Source of the DNA: Pseudacidobacterium ailaaui
GTDB lineage: Bacteria > Acidobacteriota > Terriglobia > Terriglobales > Acidobacteriaceae
DNA length: 64,000 nt
Direction: 5' to 3'
Assembly: GCF_000688455.1 (NCBI RefSeq)
Contig: NZ_JIAL01000001.1
Span: 1,705,001 to 1,769,000, forward strand
Shown: positions 45,836 to 56,444 of the stretch, in pieces
How the letters are laid out: each line of letters begins with the position of its first letter
Position numbering within the stretch: position 1 is the first letter of the stretch
Translations under genes and position numbers: made by a program
Notes under the pieces: model-generated
The model's input: only the letters and a program-made list of their open reading frames with translations
Told to the model about the DNA's origin: nothing
The model's database searches: none

Positions 45836-46975
45836 ATGCCGCCGGGCAGGAAAAACTCTGTTACTATTTTAGACGCTCCGGCATCCCCTGCGTTCCAGAC
45901 TCTTTTTGGCCTTAATTTTCAACAACTTGCACAGCTAACCCAAGGGCTTTCCGCCCCGAACTACCGGACCAGACAGCTTGCCGATGCTCTCTATCGTCAG
46001 TGGGTTGAAAGCCTGGATGAGGTCTCTACATGGCCCAGATCACTGCGCGAATCCCTGGCCGCAGCCGGATATCGCGTCGGATTGCCGCAGATTGTGGAGG
46101 TGTTCCGGTCCGTGGACGGAACAGAGCGCTATCTGATTGCTGCGGGTGATGGTCAGACGGTGGAGACAGTCTGGATGCCGGAGGGTGATGGCGGCGAGCA
46201 GGGCGATGGATCCGAGGCGCAGAATGATTTCCGGCGGGCAACGATCTGCGTCTCCAGCCAGATTGGCTGTGCAGTGAACTGCCAGTTCTGCCTGACAGCC
46301 AAGCTGGGCATCCTGCGCAATCTTACAGCAGGAGAGATTGCCGGGCAGGTGGTGGCCGTACTGAAGCGGCAGAGGTTTGCGATCGGCAGGCAGCGCATCA
46401 ATCTTGTTTTTATGGGAATGGGTGAGCCGTTCCTGAACTATGACGAGCTGATGGCGGCTGTGCGTCTGCTGGTGGAAGAAGTCGGCATCCCGGAATCACG
46501 GATGACCGTTTCCACTTCAGGGATTGTGCCGGGCATTCTGCGCTTTGCACAGGAGAAGGTGAGGCCGAAGCTGGCGATCTCACTCAATGCACCAAATGAC
46601 GGGATACGTTCGGAAATCATGCCCATTACCCGCAAGTGGAAGATTGCCGAGATCATAGAAGCAGTGCGGCAGGTCCCGCTGCGGCCCAAAGAAAAGATCA
46701 CCTTTGAATATGTACTTCTAGGGGGACGGAATGATCGTCTGTCAGACGCCGATGAGGTGGTGCGCCTGGTGCGGAAAGCCAACCTCCCTCTGAAGGTGAA
46801 CCTGATTGTCTGGAACCCAGGGCCGGAGATGCCGTTCCATATGTCGGATGCGGAGACAGTCGCACAGTTTCAGCAGCGCATTCGGGCGGGCGGTGTTCCG
46901 GCCTATGTCCGACGCCCTCGCGGTCGGGACATTTATGCCGCTTGCGGGCAGTTGAAGCGGACCGTGGAACTGTGA
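45836..46975 (+). CDS. rlmN: Dual-specificity RNA methyltransferase RlmN (23S rRNA A2503 / tRNA A37)
   Basis: 379 residues from ATG 45836. A radical-SAM cluster CAVNCQFC (Cx3CxxC) at about 130, GMGEPFLNYDEL, SISLNAPND-type segment (LAISLNAPNDGIRSEIMP), and the C-terminal catalytic cysteine in YAACGQL match RlmN. It methylates C2 of A2503 in 23S rRNA and A37 in some tRNAs, needing the second Cys. Close to the E. coli length (384). Upstream in-frame codons to 45782 are not needed. Confidence 0.95.
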   Translation: MPPGRKNSVTILDAPASPAFQTLFGLNFQQLAQLTQGLSAPNYRTRQLADALYRQWVESLDEVSTWPRSLRESLAAAGYRVGLPQIVEVFRSVDGTERYLIAAGDGQTVETVWMPEGDGGEQGDGSEAQNDFRRATICVSSQIGCAVNCQFCLTAKLGILRNLTAGEIAGQVVAVLKRQRFAIGRQRINLVFMGMGEPFLNYDELMAAVRLLVEEVGIPESRMTVSTSGIVPGILRFAQEKVRPKLAISLNAPNDGIRSEIMPITRKWKIAEIIEAVRQVPLRPKEKITFEYVLLGGRNDRLSDADEVVRLVRKANLPLKVNLIVWNPGPEMPFHMSDAETVAQFQQRIRAGGVPAYVRRPRGRDIYAACGQLKRTVEL

Positions 46976-47018
46976 GGAAATGCCGCTCCTGCCCTAAGGA
47001 GAACTCTGCGGGTGCCTG

Positions 47019-48713
<1,695 letters not shown>

Positions 48714-48873
48714 TGAGAAAATTGTAGCGGGGATTGAACCCGGGTAGCGAAGGGGTTAATCTTCAGACTATGGTTCCCGTCTTTCCATCTGCTGTCAGGC
48801 GTTTCTGTCGCCGCTAAAGTCTGCGGTTTTTGGGCCTATTTTTTCCATTTTTCAGATTTTCAGGAAGGTCGAT

Positions 48874-49779
48874 ATGAGGACCCGTAGAACAGGTGTTTTT
48901 GCCGGAGTGTTGTTTCTGGCTGCGCTTTTTGCCACCGCTCAGGCCGTGGACACTCACTGGAGAGAGGAGCTTCTGCAATGGCGCGAGCAGCGGGCCAGGC
49001 AGCTTTCTGCTCCGGATGGCTGGCTGAGCCTGGTGGGGCTGGAATGGCTGAAACCTGGGCCGAATTCCTTTGGGTCGGCGGCAGACAACCGCCTTCGGCT
49101 GCAAGCACCGGTGGATCCGCATCTGGGGGTACTGGAGTTGCGCGGACAGCAGGTGTTTCTTTCCGCTCCTGCGTCCTCGCTGCTTGTGGATGGCGCCCCG
49201 GCGAGTCCGGGAAAAATCGAGACCGATGGCAGTCATCCTACGATCATGAGGGCCGGCACGCTGACACTTCTGGTGATCCATCGCGGCGACCGCTACGCAC
49301 TGCGCATCAAGGACTCTCAGGCAGAGACCCGTATCCACTTTCAGGGGCTTCACTGGTATGCTCCGGACCCGCATTATCGCATTCTGGCAACGTGGGTTCC
49401 CTTCCACCCACCGCAAGAGGAAGCCATTCCGACCATCATCGGAACGACGCTGAAGCTGCCGGTACCGGGCATCGCGGAATTTACACTGGATGGACAGGCA
49501 GTGCAGCTAGAGCCGGTCCTGGAGGAGCCGGAGGCCCGACAGCTTTTCTTCATTCTGCGCGATACGACGAGCCGCTCCACGACTTATGGCGCAGCGCGTT
49601 TTCTTTATACAGATTTTCCGGACCACGGCCTTGATCATCCCGGACATCTGGTGTTGGATTTTAACCGGCTGCAGAATCCTCCCTGTGCCTATACTCCCTA
49701 TGCGACCTGCCCGTTGCCTCCGGCAAGAAACAGGCTTTCGATCGCATTGCCGGCAGGAGAGATGCGCTATTCGCACTGA
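48874..49779 (+). CDS. DUF1684-family secreted protein
   Basis: 301 residues with a signal peptide (TGVFAGVLFLAALFATAQA). WREELLQWREQRARQLSAPDGWLSLVGLEWL and the C-terminal FNRLQNPPCAYTPYATCPLPP with NRLSIALPAGE are diagnostic of DUF1684. Function unknown. AGGAAGG precedes the ATG. It is divergent from tgt (160 bp) and convergent with the pseudopilin gene. Confidence 0.92.
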   Translation: MRTRRTGVFAGVLFLAALFATAQAVDTHWREELLQWREQRARQLSAPDGWLSLVGLEWLKPGPNSFGSAADNRLRLQAPVDPHLGVLELRGQQVFLSAPASSLLVDGAPASPGKIETDGSHPTIMRAGTLTLLVIHRGDRYALRIKDSQAETRIHFQGLHWYAPDPHYRILATWVPFHPPQEEAIPTIIGTTLKLPVPGIAEFTLDGQAVQLEPVLEEPEARQLFFILRDTTSRSTTYGAARFLYTDFPDHGLDHPGHLVLDFNRLQNPPCAYTPYATCPLPPARNRLSIALPAGEMRYSH

Positions 49780-49804
49780 AGCAGCAAGCCATGAAAGCAA
49801 GGGG

Positions 49805-50704
49805 CTAGGGTTGCGGAGATGAGGGCGCGGAAGGGGAGGTAGTTCCTGGGCTGGAGCTGAAGGGGCTGGAAGTACTGCCCGATGCTCCGCTGCTTCCTGG
49901 GGTAGAAGAGCTGCTCCCGTTCAGATTAGTAGTTCCTCCGAAGAAATTGGCCCGCTGCATCTCTTCCAGAGGATCGTAAACGAACTCCCACTCGTTGTAA
50001 TGCTTCTGTTGTTTGTACTCCTTGATGGAAGCCTTTTCCAGAGGGATGGCCACGCCCACAATCGGTGTTCCTCCGAAGGTCTGGCTCCCGCCGGAGCTGG
50101 AGCTGCCGCTGCTGGGAGAACTGCTGCCGGGCGAGGAAGTCCCTGCTGTACTGCTGTTCCCATTTCCAGCAGAAGAGGAACCGTCGGAGGAGCTGGAGTT
50201 GCTGCCGTCAGAGGATGTCGTGCTGCTGGACGAGGACGTCGGAGACGAGCTGAAGAGACCCGAAGGGCTTTGCTGGATACTGCCAAATCCCGTCCCCTGC
50301 GGCGTGCCTCCCAGGACGCTGCTGCCCGCCGTCCCGGTATTGGAGAGTGGTTGACCGAAGAGCCCCATAGCTTTTACATGCGCCTGGCCAAAACGGATGA
50401 CCTTCCAGTCATCTTTACCGGTCATCGGGTCCAGGTAGCGCTTGCGCAGAAAGCGGATGTTATTTGTGTTCGTCAGTTCATCGATGGAGCCCAGATAGCG
50501 CCCGAACCTCCGGTAGTAGAGCCGGATGGCCTGACGGTATTGCAGACCGCGGTGAATCAGCTCCTCTTCCTTGTCCCGGCGAATGGCGGCAGCAATGCGC
50601 GGCGCAGCCACGGCCAGAGCTATCAGGATGAGCGCCACCATGAAGATGACGGCAAGCAGGATGAACCCTGATTCTCTGTTTGCGGATTGGTGCGGGCGGC
50701 CCAT
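49805..50704 (-). CDS. Pseudopilin-like protein with serine-rich low-complexity regions
   Basis: 299 residues from ATG 50704. ESG followed by FILLAVIFMVALILIALAV is a class III prepilin-like signal without the usual Glu at +5, then IRRDKEEELIHRGLQYRQAIRLYY, as in GspG-type pseudopilins of acidobacterial secretion operons. Two low-complexity stretches of Ser, Thr, Gly and Pro (about 150-205 and 260-295) are unusual for pseudopilins, which are normally short and globular. It is the last gene of the pil/gsp operon. An in-frame TTG at 50722 is an alternative start. Confidence 0.82.
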   Translation of the reverse strand: MGRPHQSANRESGFILLAVIFMVALILIALAVAAPRIAAAIRRDKEEELIHRGLQYRQAIRLYYRRFGRYLGSIDELTNTNNIRFLRKRYLDPMTGKDDWKVIRFGQAHVKAMGLFGQPLSNTGTAGSSVLGGTPQGTGFGSIQQSPSGLFSSSPTSSSSSTTSSDGSNSSSSDGSSSAGNGNSSTAGTSSPGSSSPSSGSSSSGGSQTFGGTPIVGVAIPLEKASIKEYKQQKHYNEWEFVYDPLEEMQRANFFGGTTNLNGSSSSTPGSSGASGSTSSPFSSSPGTTSPSAPSSPQP

Positions 50705-50718
50705 AAGGAAGTTTGCGG

Positions 50719-51327
50719 TCAATTCTGTGTCAACGGCAGCGGTTGTGCATTGTGGTAGGGGATGTCTTCAATCTCCACAGAGAACGGGTTGATCTTCAGC
50801 ACCCGATAGCGGTGGTCGACCACATCGCCTTCTGAGGCAATGAAGACGTCATCCCCATGGAGCAGAAAGGCCTTGCGTGTTCCGTCCTTGTGCGCCTCAT
50901 AGCCGAAGAATTTCAAATCAATGGGCGGAGGGGGGGGCGGCCCCTGCGGAAGCTGCGCTGCGCGCTGGCTGGGACGGATGGGAGCATGGACCCGTTCAAT
51001 GACGGGAGGCGCAGAGAACTGAGAAAAGATGTTGCGTCCCGTGCCGGTGTATTCGAGTGACTCGGCCTGGGCCATCCACTCTGGATGCAGTGTCGGGTCG
51101 AGGTTGCCCCCTGCTCCGGGAAGCTTTGTAGCGGCGTGCTCGCCCGTTGTTGCGCGGGCCACAGCAGCGGGGGGCGTGGGCCGCGCCGCGGAAGGCGCAG
51201 GCGGGGGAGCTGGGCTTCCTCCGAAGAAATCCACCAGGAAGCGGACCAGCAACACGAGTACGACTGCACCCAGGACGCCGGCGAGCACGACCTTTTTTTT
51301 GTCTTCCGAACCAACTTTCAGGGCCAT
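50719..51327 (-). CDS. PilP/GspC-like inner-membrane protein
   Basis: 202 residues with one N-terminal membrane segment (VVLAGVLGAVVLVLLVRFLVD) after a short cytoplasmic tail, a Pro/Ala-rich linker, and a C-terminal beta domain (DLKFFGYEAHKDGTRKAFLL, DVFIASEGDVVDHRYRVLKI, NPFSVEIEDIPYHNAQPLPL) like the HR/PilP domain that links the inner-membrane complex to a secretin. It lies between pilO-like and the pseudopilin; stop of pilO-like is adjacent. Assignment rests on layout and neighbours. Confidence 0.72.
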   Translation of the reverse strand: MALKVGSEDKKKVVLAGVLGAVVLVLLVRFLVDFFGGSPAPPPAPSAARPTPPAAVARATTGEHAATKLPGAGGNLDPTLHPEWMAQAESLEYTGTGRNIFSQFSAPPVIERVHAPIRPSQRAAQLPQGPPPPPPIDLKFFGYEAHKDGTRKAFLLHGDDVFIASEGDVVDHRYRVLKINPFSVEIEDIPYHNAQPLPLTQN

Positions 51328-51951
51328 TCAGCGCACCTCCGGAGGGCCGAGCAGTGCGGCCTCTGCATGAGACTGCGCCGGTTCAAGCGTGGCCGGGGGC
51401 AGTCCGCTGCCGGAGCGCAGGTACGTGGTCATGCGCAGACGCACATTGACCAAACCGCCTTGCTGCCCATTGAATGCAATCTGGTTGATGATGAAGAAGA
51501 CGTGATTTTTATCGCGTTCAATCCCATTGATGAACCGCATCAGTGGAGCATATTCGCCGCTCAGGCTGGCATCAATGCGGACTTCGGTCAATCCGTTGAT
51601 GGCTGGAGAAGGCGTGTATTGCGCGCGGGTGAGCCGGACGCTGTTTTTGGCCGCCAGAGCACCCAGCTCACCGGCCATCGTGGAATAGTTAGGCGAAATC
51701 CTCTGATCAAAGAACTTGTCTGCATCGGTACGCGCCTGGTCCACCTTCTTGGGAAGGCCCTCCAGGTGCGACATCTGCGCCTGCAGCTGCATGTAAGTCA
51801 TGTGCAGGGACCCATATTCTTCTGATTGGTCAGAGCCGGCGTCATGCCAGGCGAAGAAGAGCCGGGTCAGCAGAAACAGGTCAAGGGCCAGAAGGATGGC
51901 CACACCGGCCACATGCAGATGAAGCAGGGTAAAGAAACGGCGCAGGTTCAT
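51328..51951 (-). CDS. pilO: PilO/GspM-like pilus assembly protein
   Basis: 207 residues: a single membrane helix (GVAILLALDLFLLTRLFFAW), a coiled coil (GSLHMTYMQLQAQMSHLEGLP) and a ferredoxin-like periplasmic domain (EYAPLMRFINGIERDKNHVF, VNVRLRMTTYLRS), the layout of PilO. It partners PilN in the inner-membrane alignment complex. It overlaps pilN-like by four bases and abuts the next gene. Confidence 0.8.
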   Translation of the reverse strand: MNLRRFFTLLHLHVAGVAILLALDLFLLTRLFFAWHDAGSDQSEEYGSLHMTYMQLQAQMSHLEGLPKKVDQARTDADKFFDQRISPNYSTMAGELGALAAKNSVRLTRAQYTPSPAINGLTEVRIDASLSGEYAPLMRFINGIERDKNHVFFIINQIAFNGQQGGLVNVRLRMTTYLRSGSGLPPATLEPAQSHAEAALLGPPEVR

Positions 51952-52598
51952 TCCGCCGCTCCTTTCCGTGATTGCCGTGCATCCGGGGGCAGGGTCTCGC
52001 CCGCGGAGGAAAGCGGACGGTAATCGGCCAGGATGTCAAAATTTACATCGTTCGACGCGCTTACGGGCATGGACTGGCTGGTCTGGTTGGATGTGGCCAG
52101 TGCTTCTCCGGCCAGCCGCGGAGAAGCGAAGTGCCTGGACCGCTCCAGGTTCTTTACCAGTTCGAGGGCCCGCTCGCGCTGTCCGGTGACCCTCATGCGG
52201 ATGGTGACCCGTCCATCGGGCGACATCTGCGGGTCAATACTCTGTACCTGCACTCCGGCAGGCAGCACAGTTTCAAGGTCTGTCATCGTGGCCGTCCAGG
52301 AGAAGGACTTTTGCCGGAAGAGTCCATTCAGGAAATCCGATTGCTCCAGGACGGCGGCATTCTGCGGCTGGCGCATGAGCGCCTGGTAGCTTTGCTGCTG
52401 GCGCTGGAGCTGTTCCACGCGTTCCTGCATCGCGCGCACGTGGGCCGTGGCCGCGGCGGCGCGCTGTTTTTCAAGGTGCTGGAGCCAAGCCAGGGGCAGG
52501 GCGAGCGCGGCAAGGATGAACATCCACAGGCGCAGACGGGTGTAGATGGGACGCAGCTCGACATAAGGCCGCGAAGCGAGATTGATCGTGATGCGCAT
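51948..52598 (-). CDS. pilN: PilN-like pilus assembly protein
   Basis: 216 residues. ITINLASRPYVELRP is the conserved PilN N-terminal motif that contacts PilM, followed by a membrane helix (LWMFILAALALPLAWL), a coiled coil (AMQERVEQLQRQQQSYQALM) and a ferredoxin-like domain (SIDPQMSPDGRVTIRMRVTG). It is immediately downstream of the PilM-like gene with no spacer. The tail is polar and serine-rich, longer than in classic PilN. Confidence 0.85.
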   Translation of the reverse strand: MRITINLASRPYVELRPIYTRLRLWMFILAALALPLAWLQHLEKQRAAAATAHVRAMQERVEQLQRQQQSYQALMRQPQNAAVLEQSDFLNGLFRQKSFSWTATMTDLETVLPAGVQVQSIDPQMSPDGRVTIRMRVTGQRERALELVKNLERSRHFASPRLAGEALATSNQTSQSMPVSASNDVNFDILADYRPLSSAGETLPPDARQSRKGAAE

Positions 52599-53495
52599 TC
52601 AGCCTGCCAGCGCTCCTATGACCCCGGCCAGAAAGCACCGGGGAAGGTCTTTGGATTCAGCCACTGCAGCGGCAGGGACCAGGTCGCGGATACGAAACTG
52701 CTCCTGCTCCAGAATACGCGCCAGCCCGGCCGCCCCGCCGGGACCGGCGTAAAAGATTTCCTGCGGAGTTGTGGCCAGAGTGTCCTCAAAGTAGGCGAGT
52801 GATACGGCCACCGCCTGACGCAGGTCCTCTGCCTGTCGCGCCTCCTCCGCCGGAAGGTCCAGGCTGCGATGCAGCAGGAGTTCTTCTCCCCGTGTGATGG
52901 CGGTCGTAACCGAATGACCATTCCGATTGACCACCAGGGCCGGGTCTGGCTGCGTCAACGCCGCCAGAGAAGCCAGTGTGGCGGGAAGGACCGCGCCCGG
53001 TTCAAGCCCCGCCCTACGGGCCACTTCTTCATATTCTGCCAGCACAGCCTGCGGCATGGCGGTCACCAGAACATGGGCCTCTTCGGCCGTCTGCCGCATC
53101 ACCTGATAGCTGATGGCGGCGTCATCGGTATCAAAGGGAACAAGTTTCCGCAGGCGGAAACGCACGACTGCAAGGGCCTCGGCCGGCTTTGCCGGGAGCG
53201 TATCGAAATCAAGCAGCAGGACCCGGGCCGCAGCATCCGGGACCACGAGCGTGAGATTTCTTTCGCGCGATCCGAGGTCCTCAACTGCGCGCCGGAGCGC
53301 GGCGGCGGCCGCGGCCTTGTCAGCCAGGTTGGCGGCTTTCAGCGAAGGCGCAAGGGCGCCTTCCGGAAGCGGGACAAACGCCGCCGCAGGCTGGCCGGCC
53401 TGCGCCAGGTGCGCGGCCACAATGCCCTGCGGCAGAAACTCGCAGGCAAGCGGCGGGCGGCGATGTGTGTCTGGCATCAGGAAGGAGAAGGCCAT
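52599..53495 (-). CDS. pilM: PilM/GspL-like actin-fold pilus assembly protein
   Basis: 298 residues, cytoplasmic. Divergent actin-like fold: LACEFLPQGIVAAHLA, RFRLRKLVPFDTDDAAISYQ, VTAMPQAVLAEYEEVARRAG, and DPALVVNRNGHSVTTAITRG. Shorter and more diverged than classic PilM, but its position between GspE/PilB and PilN is decisive. It binds the PilN N-terminus. The start overlaps the ATPase stop by one base (TGATG). Confidence 0.82.
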   Translation of the reverse strand: MAFSFLMPDTHRRPPLACEFLPQGIVAAHLAQAGQPAAAFVPLPEGALAPSLKAANLADKAAAAAALRRAVEDLGSRERNLTLVVPDAAARVLLLDFDTLPAKPAEALAVVRFRLRKLVPFDTDDAAISYQVMRQTAEEAHVLVTAMPQAVLAEYEEVARRAGLEPGAVLPATLASLAALTQPDPALVVNRNGHSVTTAITRGEELLLHRSLDLPAEEARQAEDLRQAVAVSLAYFEDTLATTPQEIFYAGPGGAAGLARILEQEQFRIRDLVPAAAVAESKDLPRCFLAGVIGALAG

Positions 53496-55120
53496 CAGCG
53501 TGTTGCCTCAATAAATGTAACTTTGTTGATTTCCTTGAGCGTAGTGATCCCGCGCCGCACGCGGTCCAGAGCCGACTCGCGCAGAAAACGCATTCCTTCT
53601 TTCGCTGCCAGTTTCCGCACTTCGGAGCTGGGTTTTTTGTCCAGAATCATCTCGCGGATCGGATCGGTCAGGTCAAGCAGTTCGTGGATGGCCGTCCGTC
53701 CGCGATAGCCTGTGCCGCCGCATTCTATACAGCCTGCGCCTTCGCGGAAATCAAAGTCACGCCACTCGGCGGGATCCAGTCCGCTGTTGATGAGGGTCTC
53801 TTCGTCGTAGCGCACCGTGTGGCCACAGTATTCGCAGATGGTGCGCACAAGCCGCTGGGCCAGAATGCAGTTGAGCGCAGAAATGAAGTTATACGGCTCC
53901 ACGCCCATGTTCAGGAACCGTCCCAGCACGTCGAAGACATTGTTGGCGTGGACAGTGGTAAAGACAAGGTGTCCGGTCAGTGCAGAGTTGATGGCAATCT
54001 GTGCCGTCTCCTGGTCGCGGATTTCGCCGACCAGGATCTTGTCCGGGTCGTGGCGCAGAATGGAGCGCAGGCCGCGGGCAAAAGTGAGGCCCTTCTTTTC
54101 ATTGACCGGAATCTGCGTGACGCCGCGAATCTGGTACTCGACCGGGTCCTCAATGGTGATGATTTTGTCTTCATCGCTCTTGATTTCATTGAGCGCAGCA
54201 TAGAGCGTGGTCGTTTTGCCCGAGCCAGTGGGCCCGGTGACGAGCACCATTCCGTAAGGCTCACGAATGTAGCGGCGGAAGCGCCGGAGGTCGTCTTCAG
54301 CGAAGCCGACGACATCGAGGGTAAGACGGCGGAACTTCTCGCTCATGGACTCTTTGTCGAGCACGCGGAGCACGGCATTTTCGCCGTGCACGGTCGGCAT
54401 GATGGAGACGCGGAAGTCAATCAGGCGGCCCTTGTAACGTACGCGAAAACGGCCGTCCTGCGGCACGCGGCGTTCGGCGATGTCGAGCTCACTCATGACC
54501 TTGATGCGGGAAAGGATGGTCGAATGGTGTTCGCGGGCGATGGGCGCCATTGCCTGCTGCAGCACGCCATCAATGCGATATTTGACGATGACGCCGTCAT
54601 CGTAGGTCTCGATGTGAATGTCTGAGGCGCGGCGTTCGAGCGCGGTGAAGATGGTGGTGTCCACCAGGCGGATGATGGGGCTGATGTCTTCCTCGGTGGT
54701 CAGCTTTTCGATGGTAAGATTTTCGTCCGCATTGTCTTCGCTGGAGAGCACATCGAAGGTCAGACCTTCGGATGCTTCTTCCAGAACGCGCTGTGACTGC
54801 TCGGTCTTTTTGAGCAGGTCCGTAATCTGCGATAGCGTGGCCACGCGGGTGACAATGCGCTGGCCGAGGAGGCTTGAAATCTCGTCGAGCACCATGAGGC
54901 GGCTGGGGTCGCTGACGGCGATCACCAGCCGGTCTTCCATTTGCTCAAGCGGAACGAAATTGTAGCGAAACATCATGTCCACGGGCACGGTGCGGAACAG
55001 GTCGTGCTGGATGCGGAAATGCTTCAGGTCTACAAATTCGCAGTGGTAGCGCGCAGCCAGACGCCTGGCGTGCTCTGCTTCGTCCTGCTCCACGGGAATG
55101 AATGCTGGTGCCTGTGCCAT
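53495..55120 (-). CDS. Type II secretion / type IV pilus assembly ATPase (GspE/PilB)
   Basis: 541 residues. N-terminal GspE/MshE-like domain (YHCEFVDLKHFRIQHDLFRT, YNFVPLEQMEDRLVIAVSDP), then AAA-type ATPase with Walker A GPTGSGKTTTLYAALNEI, Asp box (DIHIETYDDG), Walker B GEIRDQETAQIA and His box; zinc site CEYCG and CIECGGTGYRGR. It powers pseudopilus or pilus growth from the cytoplasm. It is nine bases downstream of the GspF/PilC gene. Confidence 0.95.
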   Translation of the reverse strand: MAQAPAFIPVEQDEAEHARRLAARYHCEFVDLKHFRIQHDLFRTVPVDMMFRYNFVPLEQMEDRLVIAVSDPSRLMVLDEISSLLGQRIVTRVATLSQITDLLKKTEQSQRVLEEASEGLTFDVLSSEDNADENLTIEKLTTEEDISPIIRLVDTTIFTALERRASDIHIETYDDGVIVKYRIDGVLQQAMAPIAREHHSTILSRIKVMSELDIAERRVPQDGRFRVRYKGRLIDFRVSIMPTVHGENAVLRVLDKESMSEKFRRLTLDVVGFAEDDLRRFRRYIREPYGMVLVTGPTGSGKTTTLYAALNEIKSDEDKIITIEDPVEYQIRGVTQIPVNEKKGLTFARGLRSILRHDPDKILVGEIRDQETAQIAINSALTGHLVFTTVHANNVFDVLGRFLNMGVEPYNFISALNCILAQRLVRTICEYCGHTVRYDEETLINSGLDPAEWRDFDFREGAGCIECGGTGYRGRTAIHELLDLTDPIREMILDKKPSSEVRKLAAKEGMRFLRESALDRVRRGITTLKEINKVTFIEATR

Positions 55121-55129
55121 AGTACGTCC

Positions 55130-56326
55130 TTATGTCTGAAAGCCACTTGCCTGGCTGAGGGAGATGATGGGCAGATAGAGCGCGATGAGAATGATGACAA
55201 CCACCACGCCCATCACAATCAGGATGGCGGGCTCAATGAGCGAAAGCGAAGCAGTCAGCGCGGTCTGCACATCTTCTTCGAAAAATTCAGCTACGGAATT
55301 GAGCATCTGCGGCAAGGCCCCGGTGGACTCGCCGACTTCGATCATCTCAGTGGAAAGCTCAGGGAAGACCCGGGTCCCTTCCAGGCTCCGCGCCAGGCTT
55401 TTGCCCTCGCGCACGCTGGTGACGGAGGAGAACACGGCCTTTGCAATGCGCTTGCTGGAGATCGAACGTGCTGCGGTTTCCAGCGAGGGCACCAGAGGAA
55501 GACCGCCAGAGAGCAGCGTGGAGAGGGTGCGGGCAAAGAGCGCCACCTGATACTTGAGCCAGATCTTCCCGAAGATGGGAAGACGAATGCGTACACTGTC
55601 GATGCGTTCCGCGCCAGAGTCTGTGCGACTCCAGCGGAAGAGGAGATAGCCGATGAGGGCAAGCGCTGGGAGCACGTAGAACACATATTTCTGCGCCGCA
55701 TTGCCCAGCGCCAGCAGATACAGCGTAATGGAAGGCAGTTTGGTGCCAATCTGGTCGTAAAGCTGGGCAAAGCGGGGGACCACGAAGCTGATGAGAAAGA
55801 TAAACAGTCCGAAGACAAGAGTAATCAGCAGTGCCGGATAAATCAGCGAGGCCTGGAGCTTTTTTCTGAAGGCCAGAGACACGCGCTGGAAGGCCAGATA
55901 GCGCCCGAGGACCTCTTCGAGATTGCCGCTGCGCTCGCCGGCCAGCAGCGTGGTGGTATAAATCAGGGGAAAGCCACCCTGTGCCTCAAAGGCCGCGGAG
56001 ATGGATTCGCCGGTGCGCACGCGCGCGGCCACATTCTGCAACTGCGCCGCAAAGGCGGTGTTTTTTTGGTTTTTGGCCAGCATTTCAAGCGAGCCCAGAA
56101 TGGGCAGGCCGGCGCGAATCAGCGTGAGGAACTGCTGGTTGAAAATCAGAAACGTCTCAAGTTTGACCTTTTTGCGGACCGTGGACAGCCCTCGCGGCTT
56201 GACCGAATAGACATAGTAGCCGGCTTGGGCAAAGCGCTGGCGCAGCTCCTCAGCGGAGGCAGCCGACTGCACCTGCTCCTGCACGTGTCCGCGCTCATCG
56301 GCCAGCTTGATGACAAACTCTGCCAT
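55130..56326 (-). CDS. Type II secretion / type IV pilus inner-membrane platform protein (GspF/PilC)
   Basis: 398 residues with two GspF domains and three membrane segments. FLIFNQQFLTLIRAGLPILGSL, FPLIYTTTLLAGERSGNLEEVL, RLPIFGKIWLKYQVALFARTL, FPELSTEMIEVGESTGALPQML and IVMGVVVVIILIALYLPI are typical. It is the platform on which the ATPase drives pilin insertion. First gene of the seven-gene operon running leftwards; start ATG 56326. Confidence 0.95.
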   Translation of the reverse strand: MAEFVIKLADERGHVQEQVQSAASAEELRQRFAQAGYYVYSVKPRGLSTVRKKVKLETFLIFNQQFLTLIRAGLPILGSLEMLAKNQKNTAFAAQLQNVAARVRTGESISAAFEAQGGFPLIYTTTLLAGERSGNLEEVLGRYLAFQRVSLAFRKKLQASLIYPALLITLVFGLFIFLISFVVPRFAQLYDQIGTKLPSITLYLLALGNAAQKYVFYVLPALALIGYLLFRWSRTDSGAERIDSVRIRLPIFGKIWLKYQVALFARTLSTLLSGGLPLVPSLETAARSISSKRIAKAVFSSVTSVREGKSLARSLEGTRVFPELSTEMIEVGESTGALPQMLNSVAEFFEEDVQTALTASLSLIEPAILIVMGVVVVIILIALYLPIISLSQASGFQT

Positions 56327-56444
56327 GTTCTACCAAAATACCAGTTTTGCAGGCCGGACTCGCCTTTTGGAACTCTGTTTCCAGAGGGGCTTGGGGCCGC
56401 TTTTCAGGGTCTAATGAAAAGGACGCGCGAGGGGCCGGTTCCGC

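Noticed and set aside
48727-48746. A tRNA T-arm-like GGGTTCAATCCCC (minus strand) just before tgt
   Set aside because: No matching acceptor, D or anticodon arms around it; probably chance in the promoter region.
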